A DNA stretch of 64,000 nucleotides from Thauera humireducens (GCF_001051995.2 NZ_CP014646.1:1612001-1676000); one strand, 5' to 3'; positions 35,717 to 45,229 are shown, numbered from the stretch's first letter. The notes: generated by a model not told the origin, from the sequence alone. Program-made: numbers and translations.

Positions 35717-37140
35717 AGATGCCGCCGCGCCTGTCGCTCACCGCCCGCCTTGCGCTGCTGTTCGCTCTGCTCACCGCAAGCCTGCTGATCGTCGTCGGCG
35801 TCGTGCTGGGCCGCGCGGTCGAGGCACACTTCGATGAACTCGACACGCACGAGCTGGCCGGCAAGCTGACGCTGGTCGGCAACCTCGTGCGCGAAGCCGG
35901 TTCGGATGCCGGCCAGCACCTCGATGCGGCCTTCGCCGGTCAGGATACGGTTGGCCTGCTGCTGCGCGCGGCCGACGGGACGGTGCTGCACGCGATCCAG
36001 CCCGGCGCGTTCACGCCTGCCCATCTCGCGGGTGCGGCGCTGACGCAGGGCGGCGAAGGCTGGCACTCGGGACCACGCCAGTTCATCGGTCGCGAGCTTG
36101 CAATGGAAACGGGCGGCGACACCGGCGATGCACTGCGCGTGGCCGTGGCGCTGGACATCTCCCACCATGCGCACTTCCTCGACGAGGTACGACGCGGGCT
36201 GTGGCTGGGCATCTCCGCGGCCGCGCTGGTCGCCGCCCTGCTCGGCTGGTTCGCCGCGCACCGCGGGCTCGCTCCGCTGCGGCGGGTGACGGCGACCGCG
36301 CGCGGCCTGTCGGCCGAACGCCTGTCCCAGCGCCTGGACGAGACCGGCGCCCCGGCCGAAGTCCGCGACCTGGTCGACGCCTTCAACGGCATGCTCGAAC
36401 GGCTGGAATACTCCTTCACCCGCCTGTCGGACTTTTCTGCCGACATCGCACACGAACTGCGCACACCCGTCTCCAACCTCATGACGCAGACCGAGGTCGC
36501 CTTGTCGCGCGCACGCACCAACGAGGAATACCGCGAGGTGCTCGCCTCCAACCTCGAGGAGTTCGAGCGCATCGCGCGCATGGTCGGCGACATGCTGTTC
36601 CTTGCCCAGGCCGAGAACGGCCGCCTGCCGCGCCCGGTCGAGACCGTCGCGCTCGACGATGACGTCCGTGCGCTGATCGAGTTCTACGAGGCACTGGCGG
36701 AGGAACGCCAGGTGCGCATGACGATCGAAGGCCGTGCCTGCGTGACCGGCGACAGGCTGATGCTGCGGCGCGCGGTGTCGAACCTGCTGTCCAACGCGCT
36801 GCGCCATACGGCGACGGGTGGCACGATCGACATCCTGATCGAGGATGGCATTCGTGGCGGGAACGATGCCGTCACCCTGTCGGTCTGCAATACCGGCGAC
36901 ACCATTCCGCCGGACCAGTTGCCACGCATCTTCGATCGCTTCCATCGCGCCGGAACGAACCGCGCGCGTCACGGTGAAGGCGCGGGCCTCGGGCTGGCGA
37001 TCACACGCTCGATCGTGCTCGCGCATGGCGGCGACATCGTTGCCACCTCGGCTGACGGCCTGACGCGGTTCACCATCACGCTGCCGCGCGCCACGGATGT
37101 GCGCCCCCCATTTTCCGAAACGACAGGAGTCTCCCCATGA
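35710..37140 (+). CDS. cusS: Heavy-metal sensor histidine kinase CusS
   Basis: Inner-membrane sensor of 476 residues for periplasmic Cu(I)/Ag(I). It has two membrane helices (about 11-33 and 160-182) flanking a periplasmic domain of about 125 residues that contains [14 protein letters not shown] near its end. HAMP follows, then His in [18 protein letters not shown]-box [11 protein letters not shown] and [18 protein letters not shown] 35710 overlaps the cusR stop; ATG 35719 is an alternative. Its stop overlaps the next gene (ATGA). Confidence 0.93.
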   Translation: MLKMPPRLSLTARLALLFALLTASLLIVVGVVLGRAVEAHFDELDTHELAGKLTLVGNLVREAGSDAGQHLDAAFAGQDTVGLLLRAADGTVLHAIQPGAFTPAHLAGAALTQGGEGWHSGPRQFIGRELAMETGGDTGDALRVAVALDISHHAHFLDEVRRGLWLGISAAALVAALLGWFAAHRGLAPLRRVTATARGLSAERLSQRLDETGAPAEVRDLVDAFNGMLERLEYSFTRLSDFSADIAHELRTPVSNLMTQTEVALSRARTNEEYREVLASNLEEFERIARMVGDMLFLAQAENGRLPRPVETVALDDDVRALIEFYEALAEERQVRMTIEGRACVTGDRLMLRRAVSNLLSNALRHTATGGTIDILIEDGIRGGNDAVTLSVCNTGDTIPPDQLPRIFDRFHRAGTNRARHGEGAGLGLAITRSIVLAHGGDIVATSADGLTRFTITLPRATDVRPPFSETTGVSP

Positions 37141-37592
37141 AACCCCGCCGCCCTTCCCTTCGCACCCTGCTGGCCGCCACGGCGATCGGCCTCGCCACCC
37201 TCGGCCACGCGACGGCCGCCGATGACGAGGTGACGATGTTCAAGGACCCCAACTGCGGCTGCTGCGGCAAGTGGGCCGAGCACATGCGCGCCAACGGCTT
37301 CAAGGTCAAGGAAGTCGCCACCAGCGAGATGGGTGCGATCAAGCGCACGGCCGGCGTCCCGCAGCCGCTGGGTTCCTGCCATACGGCCAAGGTCGGCGGG
37401 TACGTGGTCGAAGGCCACGTGCCAGCGGCCGACGTCAAGCGCATGCTGGCCGACAAGCCGGCCATCACCGGCATCTCCGCCCCCGGCATGCCGATGGGTT
37501 CGCCCGGCATGGAAGGCCCTTACCCGGCCGACCGCTACGACGTCGTGAGCTTCGACGCCCAGGGCAAGACCGCGGTGTTCGCCAGCCACTGA
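37137..37592 (+). CDS. DUF411 metal-binding protein
   Basis: A 151-residue exported protein with a signal peptide (to about residue 27). The DUF411 signature follows: FKDPNCGCCGKWAEHM with a Cys cluster, then GSCHTAKVGGYVVEGHVPA. The C-terminal part is Met- and Pro-rich (GMPMGSPGME). DUF411 proteins sit in copper-resistance clusters and are thought to bind periplasmic metal. It overlaps the cusS stop by four bases, so it belongs to the cusRS operon. Confidence 0.88.
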   Translation: MKPRRPSLRTLLAATAIGLATLGHATAADDEVTMFKDPNCGCCGKWAEHMRANGFKVKEVATSEMGAIKRTAGVPQPLGSCHTAKVGGYVVEGHVPAADVKRMLADKPAITGISAPGMPMGSPGMEGPYPADRYDVVSFDAQGKTAVFASH

Positions 37593-37614
37593 GCAGGCCG
37601 AGGTGCCGCCGCGC

Positions 37615-38568
37615 TCAGTCGCCGACCTTGAGTGTCCACAGGTGCGCGGCGACCAGCGCGCGCCACGGCGAGAACGGCGCCAGCCAGCGCTCGGCCTCGC
37701 GCTCGCCGATTCGGTCGGACGATCCGATCAGGTGCTGCAGGCCGCGGCGCACTGCGGCGTCGCCATGCAGCGAACCGTCCAGCCAGCCGAAACCGCGCAG
37801 CAAGGCGTAGTTGACCGTCCACGGCCCGATGCCGCGGATGGCGAGCAGGCGGGCACGGATCTCATCGACCGGCAGCGCCGAACTTGCATCCCCCTGCAGG
37901 CCTCGCCCCATCCAGTCGTCCAGCGGCAGTTCGCCCTCGACCTCCGCGCGGGCCAGCGTGAGCAAGGCCTCGGCCTTGGTCTGCGAGCAGCCGGCCACGC
38001 GCAGGGCGCCGGCATCGAGCTGCAACAGGCTGGACGCGTCCGGGTAGCACATCAGACCGCTGGAGTGCTGCCGGCCCACGGCCAGGATGAGCTTGCGCCG
38101 CAGCGCGACCGCCGCGCCGAGGCTGACCTGCTGGCCGACAATCGCCCAGCTCAGCGCCTCGAAGGGAGTGGCCGCCTGCGGCACGCGCAGGCCGGCATTG
38201 CGTGCGAGCAGCGGCCCGAGCTGCGGATGCCCGGCATGGGCGCGCTCGAAGGCCTCGACCGGTTGATCGAGGCCCAGCATGTGGCGCACGAGTCCGGCAA
38301 GCGCGTCCTGTGCATCGGCATCGCCGGCGTTCGCCCCGTCCACGCCGTCGATGACGCAGCGGGCACGCAGTTCAGCGCGGTTGACGCGAATCTCCAGACA
38401 GGCGGGCCGCCCCTTCCACACCAGCCCTTTGTCCAGCCCGGTCCCGACATCCGATTCGAACGTGCGTTCTGCAAGCTGCTGCGGGTCGCGGCGATGGAAC
38501 GCGAGCACGTCCGCCATGCGAAAGCCCTCGGGCAAGGGCAGGCGACAGTGCAGCGCGTGCGCTGTCAT
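37615..38568 (-). CDS. alkA: DNA-3-methyladenine glycosylase, AlkA type
   Basis: Base-excision repair enzyme removing alkylated bases. The 317-residue product has an AlkA-type N-terminal region and the helix-hairpin-helix GPD motif (IRGIGPWTVNYALLRG), with catalytic Asp270 in SLHGDAAVRR. WAIVGQQVSLGAAVALR is typical of the family. It lacks the extra Ada-type regulatory domains seen in some fusions. Its start overlaps the stop of the radical SAM gene by four bases, implying cotranslation. Confidence 0.9.
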   Translation of the reverse strand: MTAHALHCRLPLPEGFRMADVLAFHRRDPQQLAERTFESDVGTGLDKGLVWKGRPACLEIRVNRAELRARCVIDGVDGANAGDADAQDALAGLVRHMLGLDQPVEAFERAHAGHPQLGPLLARNAGLRVPQAATPFEALSWAIVGQQVSLGAAVALRRKLILAVGRQHSSGLMCYPDASSLLQLDAGALRVAGCSQTKAEALLTLARAEVEGELPLDDWMGRGLQGDASSALPVDEIRARLLAIRGIGPWTVNYALLRGFGWLDGSLHGDAAVRRGLQHLIGSSDRIGEREAERWLAPFSPWRALVAAHLWTLKVGD

Positions 38569-39614
38569 GGCCGGGCAGCGCGCTCGGCCAGCCGGCGTTC
38601 GCGCGCGACGAAGCCGACCTTGATCTCGCGGGCGCGCAGCTGCCCGCAGCCGGCATCGACGTCCTGTCCGGCCGAGCGCCGCAGCTTGGTCAGCACGCCG
38701 CGCTGATGCAGCCAGCGCGCGATGTCGGCGGCCTTTTCCCAGCTCGGGCGGCGGAAGTCGAGCCCCTCGACGGTGTTGAACGGGATCATGTTCATCACCG
38801 CGTACTTGCCGGCGAGCAGGCGGACGATGCCTTCGAGTTCCTCGGCGCTGTCATTGACGCCGTCGAGCAGCGTCCATTGGTACTGGATGGGGTAGCCGGT
38901 GGCCCGTGCGTAGGCCTCGCCCAACTCGACCAGCGCCTCCGGGTCGATGCGTGGCGCGCGCGGCAACAGTTGCGCACGCAGCCCGGCGCGCGTGGTGTGC
39001 AGCGACAGCGCCAGTGCGGGCTTCACGCGCATCTGCGGCAGGCGTTCGAACACGCGCTCGTCACCCACGGTGGAAAACACCAGATTCTTGTGCGGAATGG
39101 CACCGTCGGTGCCGAGCGTCTCGATCGCCTCGACGACGTTGTCGAGGTTGTGCGCCGGCTCGCCCATGCCCATGAACACCACCTTGTGCACCCGGCGCAG
39201 GCTGCGCGCCAGCGCCACCTGGGCGACGATCTCGGCACTGCCGACCTGGCGCAGCAGGCCGTCCTTGCCGGTCATGCAGAAGACGCAGCCCACCGCACAG
39301 CCGACCTGGGTGGACACGCACAGACCGTCGCGCGGCAGCAGCACGCTTTCCACCGTCTGGCCGTCGGCCAGCTCGACGAGCAGGCGGGACGAGCCGTCCT
39401 CGCCCGGATGCTGCGAACGCAGGCGGGCGAGTCCGTCGAGCTCGGCGGTGAGCGCAGGCAGGGCCTGGCGCAGTGCCAGCGGCAGGAAATGTTCCTGCGG
39501 ACGCGGGCCACCGTCGAGCGGCAGGCGTTGCAGCCAGGCCCGCATCAGGCGGTCCTCGTGACAGGGTTTGGCGCCCAGTTCCCGCAGGCGGGCGCGAAGG
39601 GTTTCGATGCGCAT
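38565..39614 (-). CDS. RlmN-family radical SAM methyltransferase
   Basis: Cytoplasmic [4Fe-4S]/SAM enzyme of 349 residues. The cluster motif is CAVGCVFCMTG, preceded by CVSTQVG. The methyl-carrier cysteine lies in QDVDAGCGQL near the C-terminus, and MGMGEPAHNLDNVVEAI is the SAM-binding GGE-like region. RlmN and Cfr methylate adenine in 23S rRNA and tRNA. This may be a second paralogue, because rlmN usually sits with ndk and the ispG/hisS genes; that is inference. Pairing with alkA is unusual for the housekeeping gene. Confidence 0.82.
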   Translation of the reverse strand: MRIETLRARLRELGAKPCHEDRLMRAWLQRLPLDGGPRPQEHFLPLALRQALPALTAELDGLARLRSQHPGEDGSSRLLVELADGQTVESVLLPRDGLCVSTQVGCAVGCVFCMTGKDGLLRQVGSAEIVAQVALARSLRRVHKVVFMGMGEPAHNLDNVVEAIETLGTDGAIPHKNLVFSTVGDERVFERLPQMRVKPALALSLHTTRAGLRAQLLPRAPRIDPEALVELGEAYARATGYPIQYQWTLLDGVNDSAEELEGIVRLLAGKYAVMNMIPFNTVEGLDFRRPSWEKAADIARWLHQRGVLTKLRRSAGQDVDAGCGQLRAREIKVGFVARERRLAERAARP

Positions 39615-39707
39615 GGGGCCGGCATCCTAGCACCCGCGGGCGAGCGCGTCAGTGGTCTCCCGCACGGGGCGGATGCTGGGGGGAACGCAAGCCTGCGGCC
39701 CTCACCC

Positions 39708-40058
39708 TCAACGCTTCACATACAGCCCCTTCTGCGCGCCGTACCAGGCCGCGAGGTCGGCCATGTCCTGCTTCGACAGGGCCTCGACTTGCGCCGCCAT
39801 GATCGGGTTCCTGCGCTTGCCGGCCTTGTAGTCGAGCAAGGCCTGCAGCAGGTAGTCGGTGTGCTGGCCGCCGATACGCGGGAAAGCCGGGGTGGGACTG
39901 TTGCCGTCCGCACCATGACAGGCTGCGCACACTTCCGACTTCTCCTTGCCCCGCATCGGGTCGCCCGCTGCATGCGCGGACACGAGGGCCGCGGACATCA
40001 CCACGACACCCAGGCCCCGCAGCAGGCCCGGGAACGCACTCCGTCGATCGAATCGCAT
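39708..40058 (-). CDS. Small periplasmic cytochrome c
   Basis: A 116-residue class I cytochrome c4/c553-like protein. There is a signal peptide (to about residue 31). The haem site CAACHG (Cys44-Cys47-His48) is followed by NSPTPAFPRIGGQH, and the axial Met probably lies in NPIMAAQVEALS. The end is DMADLAAWYGAQKGLYVKR. It is a likely electron carrier in the periplasm. A second, related cytochrome lies 11 bases upstream in the same transcript. Confidence 0.88.
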   Translation of the reverse strand: MRFDRRSAFPGLLRGLGVVVMSAALVSAHAAGDPMRGKEKSEVCAACHGADGNSPTPAFPRIGGQHTDYLLQALLDYKAGKRRNPIMAAQVEALSKQDMADLAAWYGAQKGLYVKR

Positions 40059-40069
40059 GGCTCGACTCC

Positions 40070-40390
40070 TCAGCGCGCGACGCTGTAATAGGCGGCCAGA
40101 TCGGCCATGTCCTGGTCGGACAGTCCCCCGGCAACGCCCTGCATGGTCGGATGACTGCGTTCGCCGGCCTTGTAGGCCTGCAGCGCAGCGACGATGTATT
40201 CCGGATGCTGGCCGCCCAGCTTGGGCACCGAATAGACCTGTGGAAAGGTGGTGCGATAACCCTCGATGCCATGACAGCCGACGCACATCGAGATCTTGCC
40301 CTTCGCCGCCTCGGCATCGCCCTCGACCGCCAGCGCAGGCCAGGCCGAAGCCGCAAGCGCCAGACCGCAAACCAGATATCGTCCCTGCAT
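40070..40390 (-). CDS. Small periplasmic cytochrome c
   Basis: A 106-residue class I cytochrome c with a signal peptide (to about 24) and the haem motif CVGCHG. KLGGQHPEYIVAALQAYKAGE, with HPTMQG for the axial Met, matches the next gene, so the pair is probably a tandem duplication. A strong GGAGG ribosome binding site precedes the ATG. It is divergent from the MoxR gene across 163 bases. Confidence 0.87.
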   Translation of the reverse strand: MQGRYLVCGLALAASAWPALAVEGDAEAAKGKISMCVGCHGIEGYRTTFPQVYSVPKLGGQHPEYIVAALQAYKAGERSHPTMQGVAGGLSDQDMADLAAYYSVAR

Positions 40391-40553
40391 GGTGAATCCT
40401 CCGTTGGGGGGATGCTGCACAAGCCGTTGTCGATAAGATCTGTCCCAGGCCGGGCAATCGCTATTCATCATGCCTAACCTGGCGCGGCTGTTTCGCCGGT
40501 TTTCCGTAACGCTAACGGTATAATCATTTGTAAATAAATCAGAGGATTCCCGA

Positions 40554-41405
40554 ATGTCCACCCTTCGCTTCGAAGGCACTGCCGATTACGTCGCCACCCC
40601 CGACCTGATGCTTGCCGTCAATGCGGCGATCCGTCTGCAGCGTCCGCTGTTGATCAAGGGCGAACCGGGCACGGGCAAAACGATGCTGGCCGAGGAGGTC
40701 GCGGCCGCACTGGGGCTGCCGCTGCTGCAGTGGCACATCAAGTCGACGACCAAGGCGCAGCAGGGGCTGTACGAGTACGACGCCGTCTCCCGCCTGCGCG
40801 ACTCGCAACTTGGCGACGACCGCGTCAAGGACATCGGCAACTACATCGTCAAGGGCGTGCTGTGGCAGGCCTTCGAGGCCGAACGCCCGACCGTGGTGCT
40901 GATCGACGAGATCGACAAGGCCGACATCGAGTTTCCCAACGATCTGCTGCGCGAACTCGACCGCATGGAGTTCCATGTGTACGAGACGCGCGAGACCGTC
41001 CGGGCACGGCACCGGCCGATCGTGTTCATCACCTCGAACAACGAGAAGGAACTGCCCGACGCCTTCCTGCGCCGCTGCTTCTTCCACTACATCCGCTTCC
41101 CCGACCGCGACACGATGCAGCGCATCGTCGACGTGCACTTCCCGGGCATCCGCAAGCAACTGCTGACCGAGGCGCTCGAGGTCTTCTTCGGCCTGCGCGA
41201 GGTGCCGGGACTGAAGAAGAAGCCCTCCACCTCCGAGCTGATCGACTGGCTGAAGCTGCTGGTCGCCGAGGACATCCCGCCCGAAGCGCTGCGCAGCCAG
41301 GACGGCAAGGTGGTCGTTCCGCCGCTGCATGGTGCGCTGCTGAAGAATGAACAGGACATGCACCTGTTCGAGCGCCTCGTGTTCATGTCGCGTCACAACC
41401 GCTGA
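40554..41405 (+). CDS. MoxR-family AAA+ ATPase
   Basis: Cytoplasmic AAA+ ATPase of 283 residues. It has Walker A GEPGTGKTMLAEE, Walker B VVLIDEIDKAD, sensor 1 FITSNNEKELPDAFLRRC and a C-terminal lid domain. MoxR proteins act with VWA-domain partners as chaperones that help metal-cofactor enzymes or membrane complexes mature. A TATAAT at 40519-40524 forms a good -10 without a clear -35. An EAL-HDOD protein and a CoxE-like VWA protein follow on the same strand, so the three form an operon. Confidence 0.9.
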   Translation: MSTLRFEGTADYVATPDLMLAVNAAIRLQRPLLIKGEPGTGKTMLAEEVAAALGLPLLQWHIKSTTKAQQGLYEYDAVSRLRDSQLGDDRVKDIGNYIVKGVLWQAFEAERPTVVLIDEIDKADIEFPNDLLRELDRMEFHVYETRETVRARHRPIVFITSNNEKELPDAFLRRCFFHYIRFPDRDTMQRIVDVHFPGIRKQLLTEALEVFFGLREVPGLKKKPSTSELIDWLKLLVAEDIPPEALRSQDGKVVVPPLHGALLKNEQDMHLFERLVFMSRHNR

Positions 41406-41413
41406 GCTGCTGC

Positions 41414-42805
41414 ATGCGCATGTTCAAGGGCATTCTCGACTGGCTGTTCGGACGTTCCCGCAACGCAGCGCAGCGGCCGGCGCCGACGGCGGAGCCGGCG
41501 GATTTCGAGCGGCTCAACCGCAATGCGCCGCTGCGCGACGCGACGCTGCGCGAGGACGTGCCGTCGGGCGTCGGCACCTTCCTGTGCCGTGAAGCCGTGC
41601 TCGGCCGTGACCAGCGCATCGCCGGCTACCAGTTCATGCTGCAGGAGAGCACCCGCAACCGCATCCAGCTCAGCAGCCGGCGCATCCACCACCTCTACGC
41701 CGAAGTGCTGGTACGCAGCCTGGTCGGCGCGAATATTGCCCAACTGCTGGGGCACCGGCGCGCCTTCCTCGAGGTGCCCGACTCCTTCCTCGGACACCCC
41801 TGTCTCGACGAACTGCCCGCGGCCCAGGTGGTCCTGATCGCCGCCCCTCACCATGAACAGGGCTGTGTACCGCCCGAGACACTGCGCCCGGTCGTGGAGG
41901 CGCTCAAGCGTCGTGGCTTCGGCTTCGCCCTGCCCGACCCGCTGGTCATCCGCGAATATGGCCCGCTACTGCCACTGGCCGACATGATCGTCGTGCGCGC
42001 GCCGGCCCTCGATGCGCGGCACGGTCTGCAACTCACCGGCCTCCTCAGCGAGGGCGCCCCGAACGCACGCCTGCTCGTCCGCGATCTCCCCTCGCTCGAG
42101 GATTTCCGCTTCGCCTTCAAGATGGGTGCCGCGCTGTTCCAGGGCCCCTTCATCACCAGCCGCGAGGACTGGAGCGAACACGAACTCGGCCCCGATGCCC
42201 TGCGCATCGCCACCCTGATCGGGCGCCTGCGCCAGAACGCCGAGACCCGCGAGCTGGCGGCGCTGCTCAAGGAAGACGGCGCGCTGTCGCTGCGCCTGCT
42301 GCGCTACGTCAACTCCGCCGCCAACGCGCTGCCGACGCCCGTCTCGTCCATCGAGCACGCGCTGGCCATGATCGGTCACGAGCGCCTGCACCGCTGGCTC
42401 GTGCTGCTCGCCTGCAGCACCGACGGCCGCAATGCGCGCGCCGCCTCGGCGCTGGAAACCGCGCTCATCCGCGCCCGCCTGATGGAGCTGCTCGGTCACG
42501 ATTGCCCGCAACTGAAGGCCGACGCCCTGTTCCTCGTCGGCCTGCTCTCGCTCGCCGACGTGATCATGCAGGTGCCGCTGGACAAGGTGCTCGCCCCGCT
42601 CGCGCTCGACCCCGACATCGAGGCTGCATTGCGGCACGGCGCGGGGCCGCTGTTCCCGCTGCTCGAACTCGCGATCGCCTGCGAAAACGGTGACACCGAC
42701 CCCGCGCGCCTGCACGACCTCGCCGAGGCCCGCGGCATCTCCGCGCAGCAGGCCTCGGACTGCCACCTCAAGGCCATGCTGTGGGCCATCGAGCTCAACA
42801 TCTGA
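41414..42805 (+). CDS. EAL-HDOD signalling protein with degenerate EAL
   Basis: A 463-residue soluble protein. The N-terminal EAL-like domain (about 55-245) keeps the fold, but the EAL motif itself is Gln73-Phe74-Met75 in RIAGYQFMLQES, so hydrolysis of c-di-GMP is not expected. The C-terminal HDOD domain (about 255-455) has LLRYVNSAANALP and SSIEHALAMIGHERLHRWL. The YuxH-type layout is known, usually with unknown function. It begins eight bases after the MoxR gene and is followed 22 bases later by the VWA gene. Insertion of a signalling protein between these two partners is the odd point. Confidence 0.87.
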   Translation: MRMFKGILDWLFGRSRNAAQRPAPTAEPADFERLNRNAPLRDATLREDVPSGVGTFLCREAVLGRDQRIAGYQFMLQESTRNRIQLSSRRIHHLYAEVLVRSLVGANIAQLLGHRRAFLEVPDSFLGHPCLDELPAAQVVLIAAPHHEQGCVPPETLRPVVEALKRRGFGFALPDPLVIREYGPLLPLADMIVVRAPALDARHGLQLTGLLSEGAPNARLLVRDLPSLEDFRFAFKMGAALFQGPFITSREDWSEHELGPDALRIATLIGRLRQNAETRELAALLKEDGALSLRLLRYVNSAANALPTPVSSIEHALAMIGHERLHRWLVLLACSTDGRNARAASALETALIRARLMELLGHDCPQLKADALFLVGLLSLADVIMQVPLDKVLAPLALDPDIEAALRHGAGPLFPLLELAIACENGDTDPARLHDLAEARGISAQQASDCHLKAMLWAIELNI

Positions 42806-42827
42806 GCCCGGCCCGGGAGCCTCGACG

Positions 42828-44006
42828 ATGCTGATCGACTTCTTCCTGCACCTCAAGGCACGCAAGCTGCCGGTGTCCACGCGCGAGTTCCTGACCCTGC
42901 TCGAGGCGCTGCAGGCGCACGTTTGCGGCCCGTCCATCGACGATTTCTACGTGCTGGCGCGCGCCTGCCTGGTCAAGGACGAATCGCTCTACGACCGCTT
43001 CGACCAGGCCTTCGGCGAGTATTTCAAGGGCGTGACCGAGATCCCGGGCCTCGAAGCCGAGCTGCCGGAGGAATGGCTGCGGGCGATGGCGAGGAAGCAC
43101 CTGACGCCCGAGGAACGCGCGAAGCTGGAGAAGCTCGGCTGGAAAAAGCTGATGGACGAGTTCCGCAAGCGCCTGGCGGAACAGAAGGGGCGCCACCAGG
43201 GGGGCAACAAGTGGATCGGCACCGGCGGCAGTTCGCCCTTCGGCAACAACGGCACCCACCCGGAAGGCATCCGCATCGGGGGTGAATCGGCCGGCAACCG
43301 CACGGCGGTCAAGGTGTGGGACAAGCGCGAGTTCCGCAACCTCGACGACTCGGTCGAGCTGGGCACGCGCAACATCAAGGTCGCGCTGCGCCGGTTGCGC
43401 CGCTTCGCGCGCCAGGGGGCGGCCGAGGAACTCGACCTGGACGGCACCATCGCCGCCACCGCGCGCAACGCCGGCTGGCTCGACCTGATGATGCGCCCCG
43501 AGCGCCACAACGCGGTGAAGGTACTGCTGTTCCTCGACGTCGGCGGCTCGATGGACGACCACATCAAGGTGTGCGAGGAACTGTTCTCCGCCTGCCGGCT
43601 GGAGTTCAAGCACCTCGAGTACTTCTACTTCCACAACTGCGTCTACGAAGGCGTGTGGCGCGACAACCAGCGGCGCCATGCCGAACGCACGCCGGTGTTC
43701 GACGTCATCCACAAGTACGGTCCGGACTACAAGCTGATCTTCGTCGGCGACGCGACCATGAGCCCCTACGAGATCCTGCACCCGCATGGTTCGGTCGAGC
43801 ACATGAACGCCGAGGCCGGTGCCACCTGGCTGCGCCGCCTGCTCGACGCCTACCCGGCCGCTGCCTGGCTCAACCCCGAGCCCGAACGCCTGTGGGACTA
43901 CCGCAAGTCGATCGAACTGATCCGCCAGATCATGGCCGACCGGATGTACCCGATGACGCTCGACGGCCTCACGCGGGCGATGCAGGGCCTGTCGAAGAAG
44001 CACTGA
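42828..44006 (+). CDS. CoxE-like VWA domain protein
   Basis: A 392-residue cytoplasmic protein of the CoxE/VWA family. The N-terminal part (MLIDFFLHLKARKLPVSTRE) is all-helical; a basic Gly/Asn-rich linker follows near 120-145. The VWA domain (about 230-390) has the MIDAS-like sequence LFLDVGGSMDDH (Asp237), where Gly replaces the first Ser of DxSxS, and GDATMSPYE. CoxE-type proteins partner MoxR/CoxD ATPases in inserting or activating metal cofactors. No target enzyme is adjacent. Confidence 0.87.
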   Translation: MLIDFFLHLKARKLPVSTREFLTLLEALQAHVCGPSIDDFYVLARACLVKDESLYDRFDQAFGEYFKGVTEIPGLEAELPEEWLRAMARKHLTPEERAKLEKLGWKKLMDEFRKRLAEQKGRHQGGNKWIGTGGSSPFGNNGTHPEGIRIGGESAGNRTAVKVWDKREFRNLDDSVELGTRNIKVALRRLRRFARQGAAEELDLDGTIAATARNAGWLDLMMRPERHNAVKVLLFLDVGGSMDDHIKVCEELFSACRLEFKHLEYFYFHNCVYEGVWRDNQRRHAERTPVFDVIHKYGPDYKLIFVGDATMSPYEILHPHGSVEHMNAEAGATWLRRLLDAYPAAAWLNPEPERLWDYRKSIELIRQIMADRMYPMTLDGLTRAMQGLSKKH

Positions 44007-44040
44007 GGGCAGCGCGCGCCGCAGCGCCCCGGGTCAGGCA

Positions 44041-45219
44041 TCAGCGGCGCAGGCTGAGCGCCCAGGTCGCCAGGCTGAACAGCATTCCACCGGCCACCGT
44101 CAGCGCCAGGGGTGTCGGGCTGGCCTGCACGCCATGGCCGACGATCATGCCGGCGCCGGCGCCGAGCCCCATCTGCACGAAACCCATCAGCGAAGCCGCC
44201 GCGCCAGCCATCTTCGGGTAGCCCGCCAGCCCCAGGGCCGCCGCATTGGGCATCACCAGGCCGATGGCCATCGTCACGCCCCACATCGGACCCATGATGG
44301 CGGCCGGATGATGCACGCCCGCAAGCGCCAGCACGGCCATCAGCAGCCCGCAGGCCGCACCGAGGAAGACGCCGCTGCGGATCATTTCTTCGGCCCCCAG
44401 TCGCCGTGACAGCCGCGCGGACAGCACCGAGCCGACCATGAAGCCGGTGACGTTGGCGCCGAACGCAAGGCCCATCTGCTGCGGCGACATGCCATACAGC
44501 TCGATGTAGACGAAGGGCGAGCCCGAGATGAAGGCGAACAGCGCGGCAAAGGCGCCGCAGCCGGTCAGTAGTGCGCCGCGATACACGCGGTCGGCCAGCA
44601 GCACGCCGTAGTTCGCCACCATGCGCGACGGGCGCATCGCGTGCGGGTCGGGGTGGCGGTTGGTTTCCTTCAGCACCGTCTCCACCATCACGGCCAGCAC
44701 CAGGCCGTAGCCGGTCAAGGTGAAGAAGGTCGAGCGCCAGCCGAAGGATGCGCTCAGCCAGCCACCGAGGACGGGCGCCGCGAGCGGTGCCAGTGCGGTC
44801 GCCGTCGCTACGTGCGACAGCACGCGTGCCGCCGCGTGCGGACCATACACGTCGCGCACCACCGCCCGCCCCAGCACCGGTCCCACGCAGGCGCCGAAGG
44901 CCTGCACCAGCCGCGCTGCCACCAGGGTCTCGATCGTCGGCGCCAGCGCACAGGCGGCCGACGACAGCACGAACACCACCATGCCCCACAGCATCACCGG
45001 CCGCCGCCCGAAACGGTCGGAGAGTGGACCGATCAGCAGCTGTCCGAAGCCGAAGCCGAGCAGGTAGACCGACAGTGTGAGCTGCGCCCCGGCCGTGTCG
45101 GTGCCGAGGGCACGCCCGATGGCCGGCAGCGCCGGCAGGTAGAAATCGGTCGACAGCGGACCAAGGGATGTGAGCGCGACAATGAGGACGGCGAGCAAGA
45201 CGCTGTGTTGTACGGGCAT
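44041..45219 (-). CDS. Bcr/CflA-family multidrug MFS transporter
   Basis: Inner-membrane drug/proton antiporter of 392 residues with about 12 membrane segments. It has the MFS motif A LIGPLSDRFGRRPVML between TM2 and TM3 and STDFYLPALPAIGRAL near the N-terminus, typical of Bcr/CflA. The start at 45219 gives MPVQHSVLLAVLIVALTS; nearly 100 in-frame residues further upstream lie over the next gene and are not protein-like. It is convergent with the VWA gene (34-base gap) and follows the YkgJ-type gene on the same strand. Confidence 0.9.
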   Translation of the reverse strand: MPVQHSVLLAVLIVALTSLGPLSTDFYLPALPAIGRALGTDTAGAQLTLSVYLLGFGFGQLLIGPLSDRFGRRPVMLWGMVVFVLSSAACALAPTIETLVAARLVQAFGACVGPVLGRAVVRDVYGPHAAARVLSHVATATALAPLAAPVLGGWLSASFGWRSTFFTLTGYGLVLAVMVETVLKETNRHPDPHAMRPSRMVANYGVLLADRVYRGALLTGCGAFAALFAFISGSPFVYIELYGMSPQQMGLAFGANVTGFMVGSVLSARLSRRLGAEEMIRSGVFLGAACGLLMAVLALAGVHHPAAIMGPMWGVTMAIGLVMPNAAALGLAGYPKMAGAAASLMGFVQMGLGAGAGMIVGHGVQASPTPLALTVAGGMLFSLATWALSLRR

Positions 45220-45229
45220 GAAGATCGAT

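Noticed and set aside
41627..41640. Active c-di-GMP phosphodiesterase for the EAL-HDOD protein
   Set aside because: The EAL signature is replaced by QFM (residues 73-75), so catalysis is not expected.
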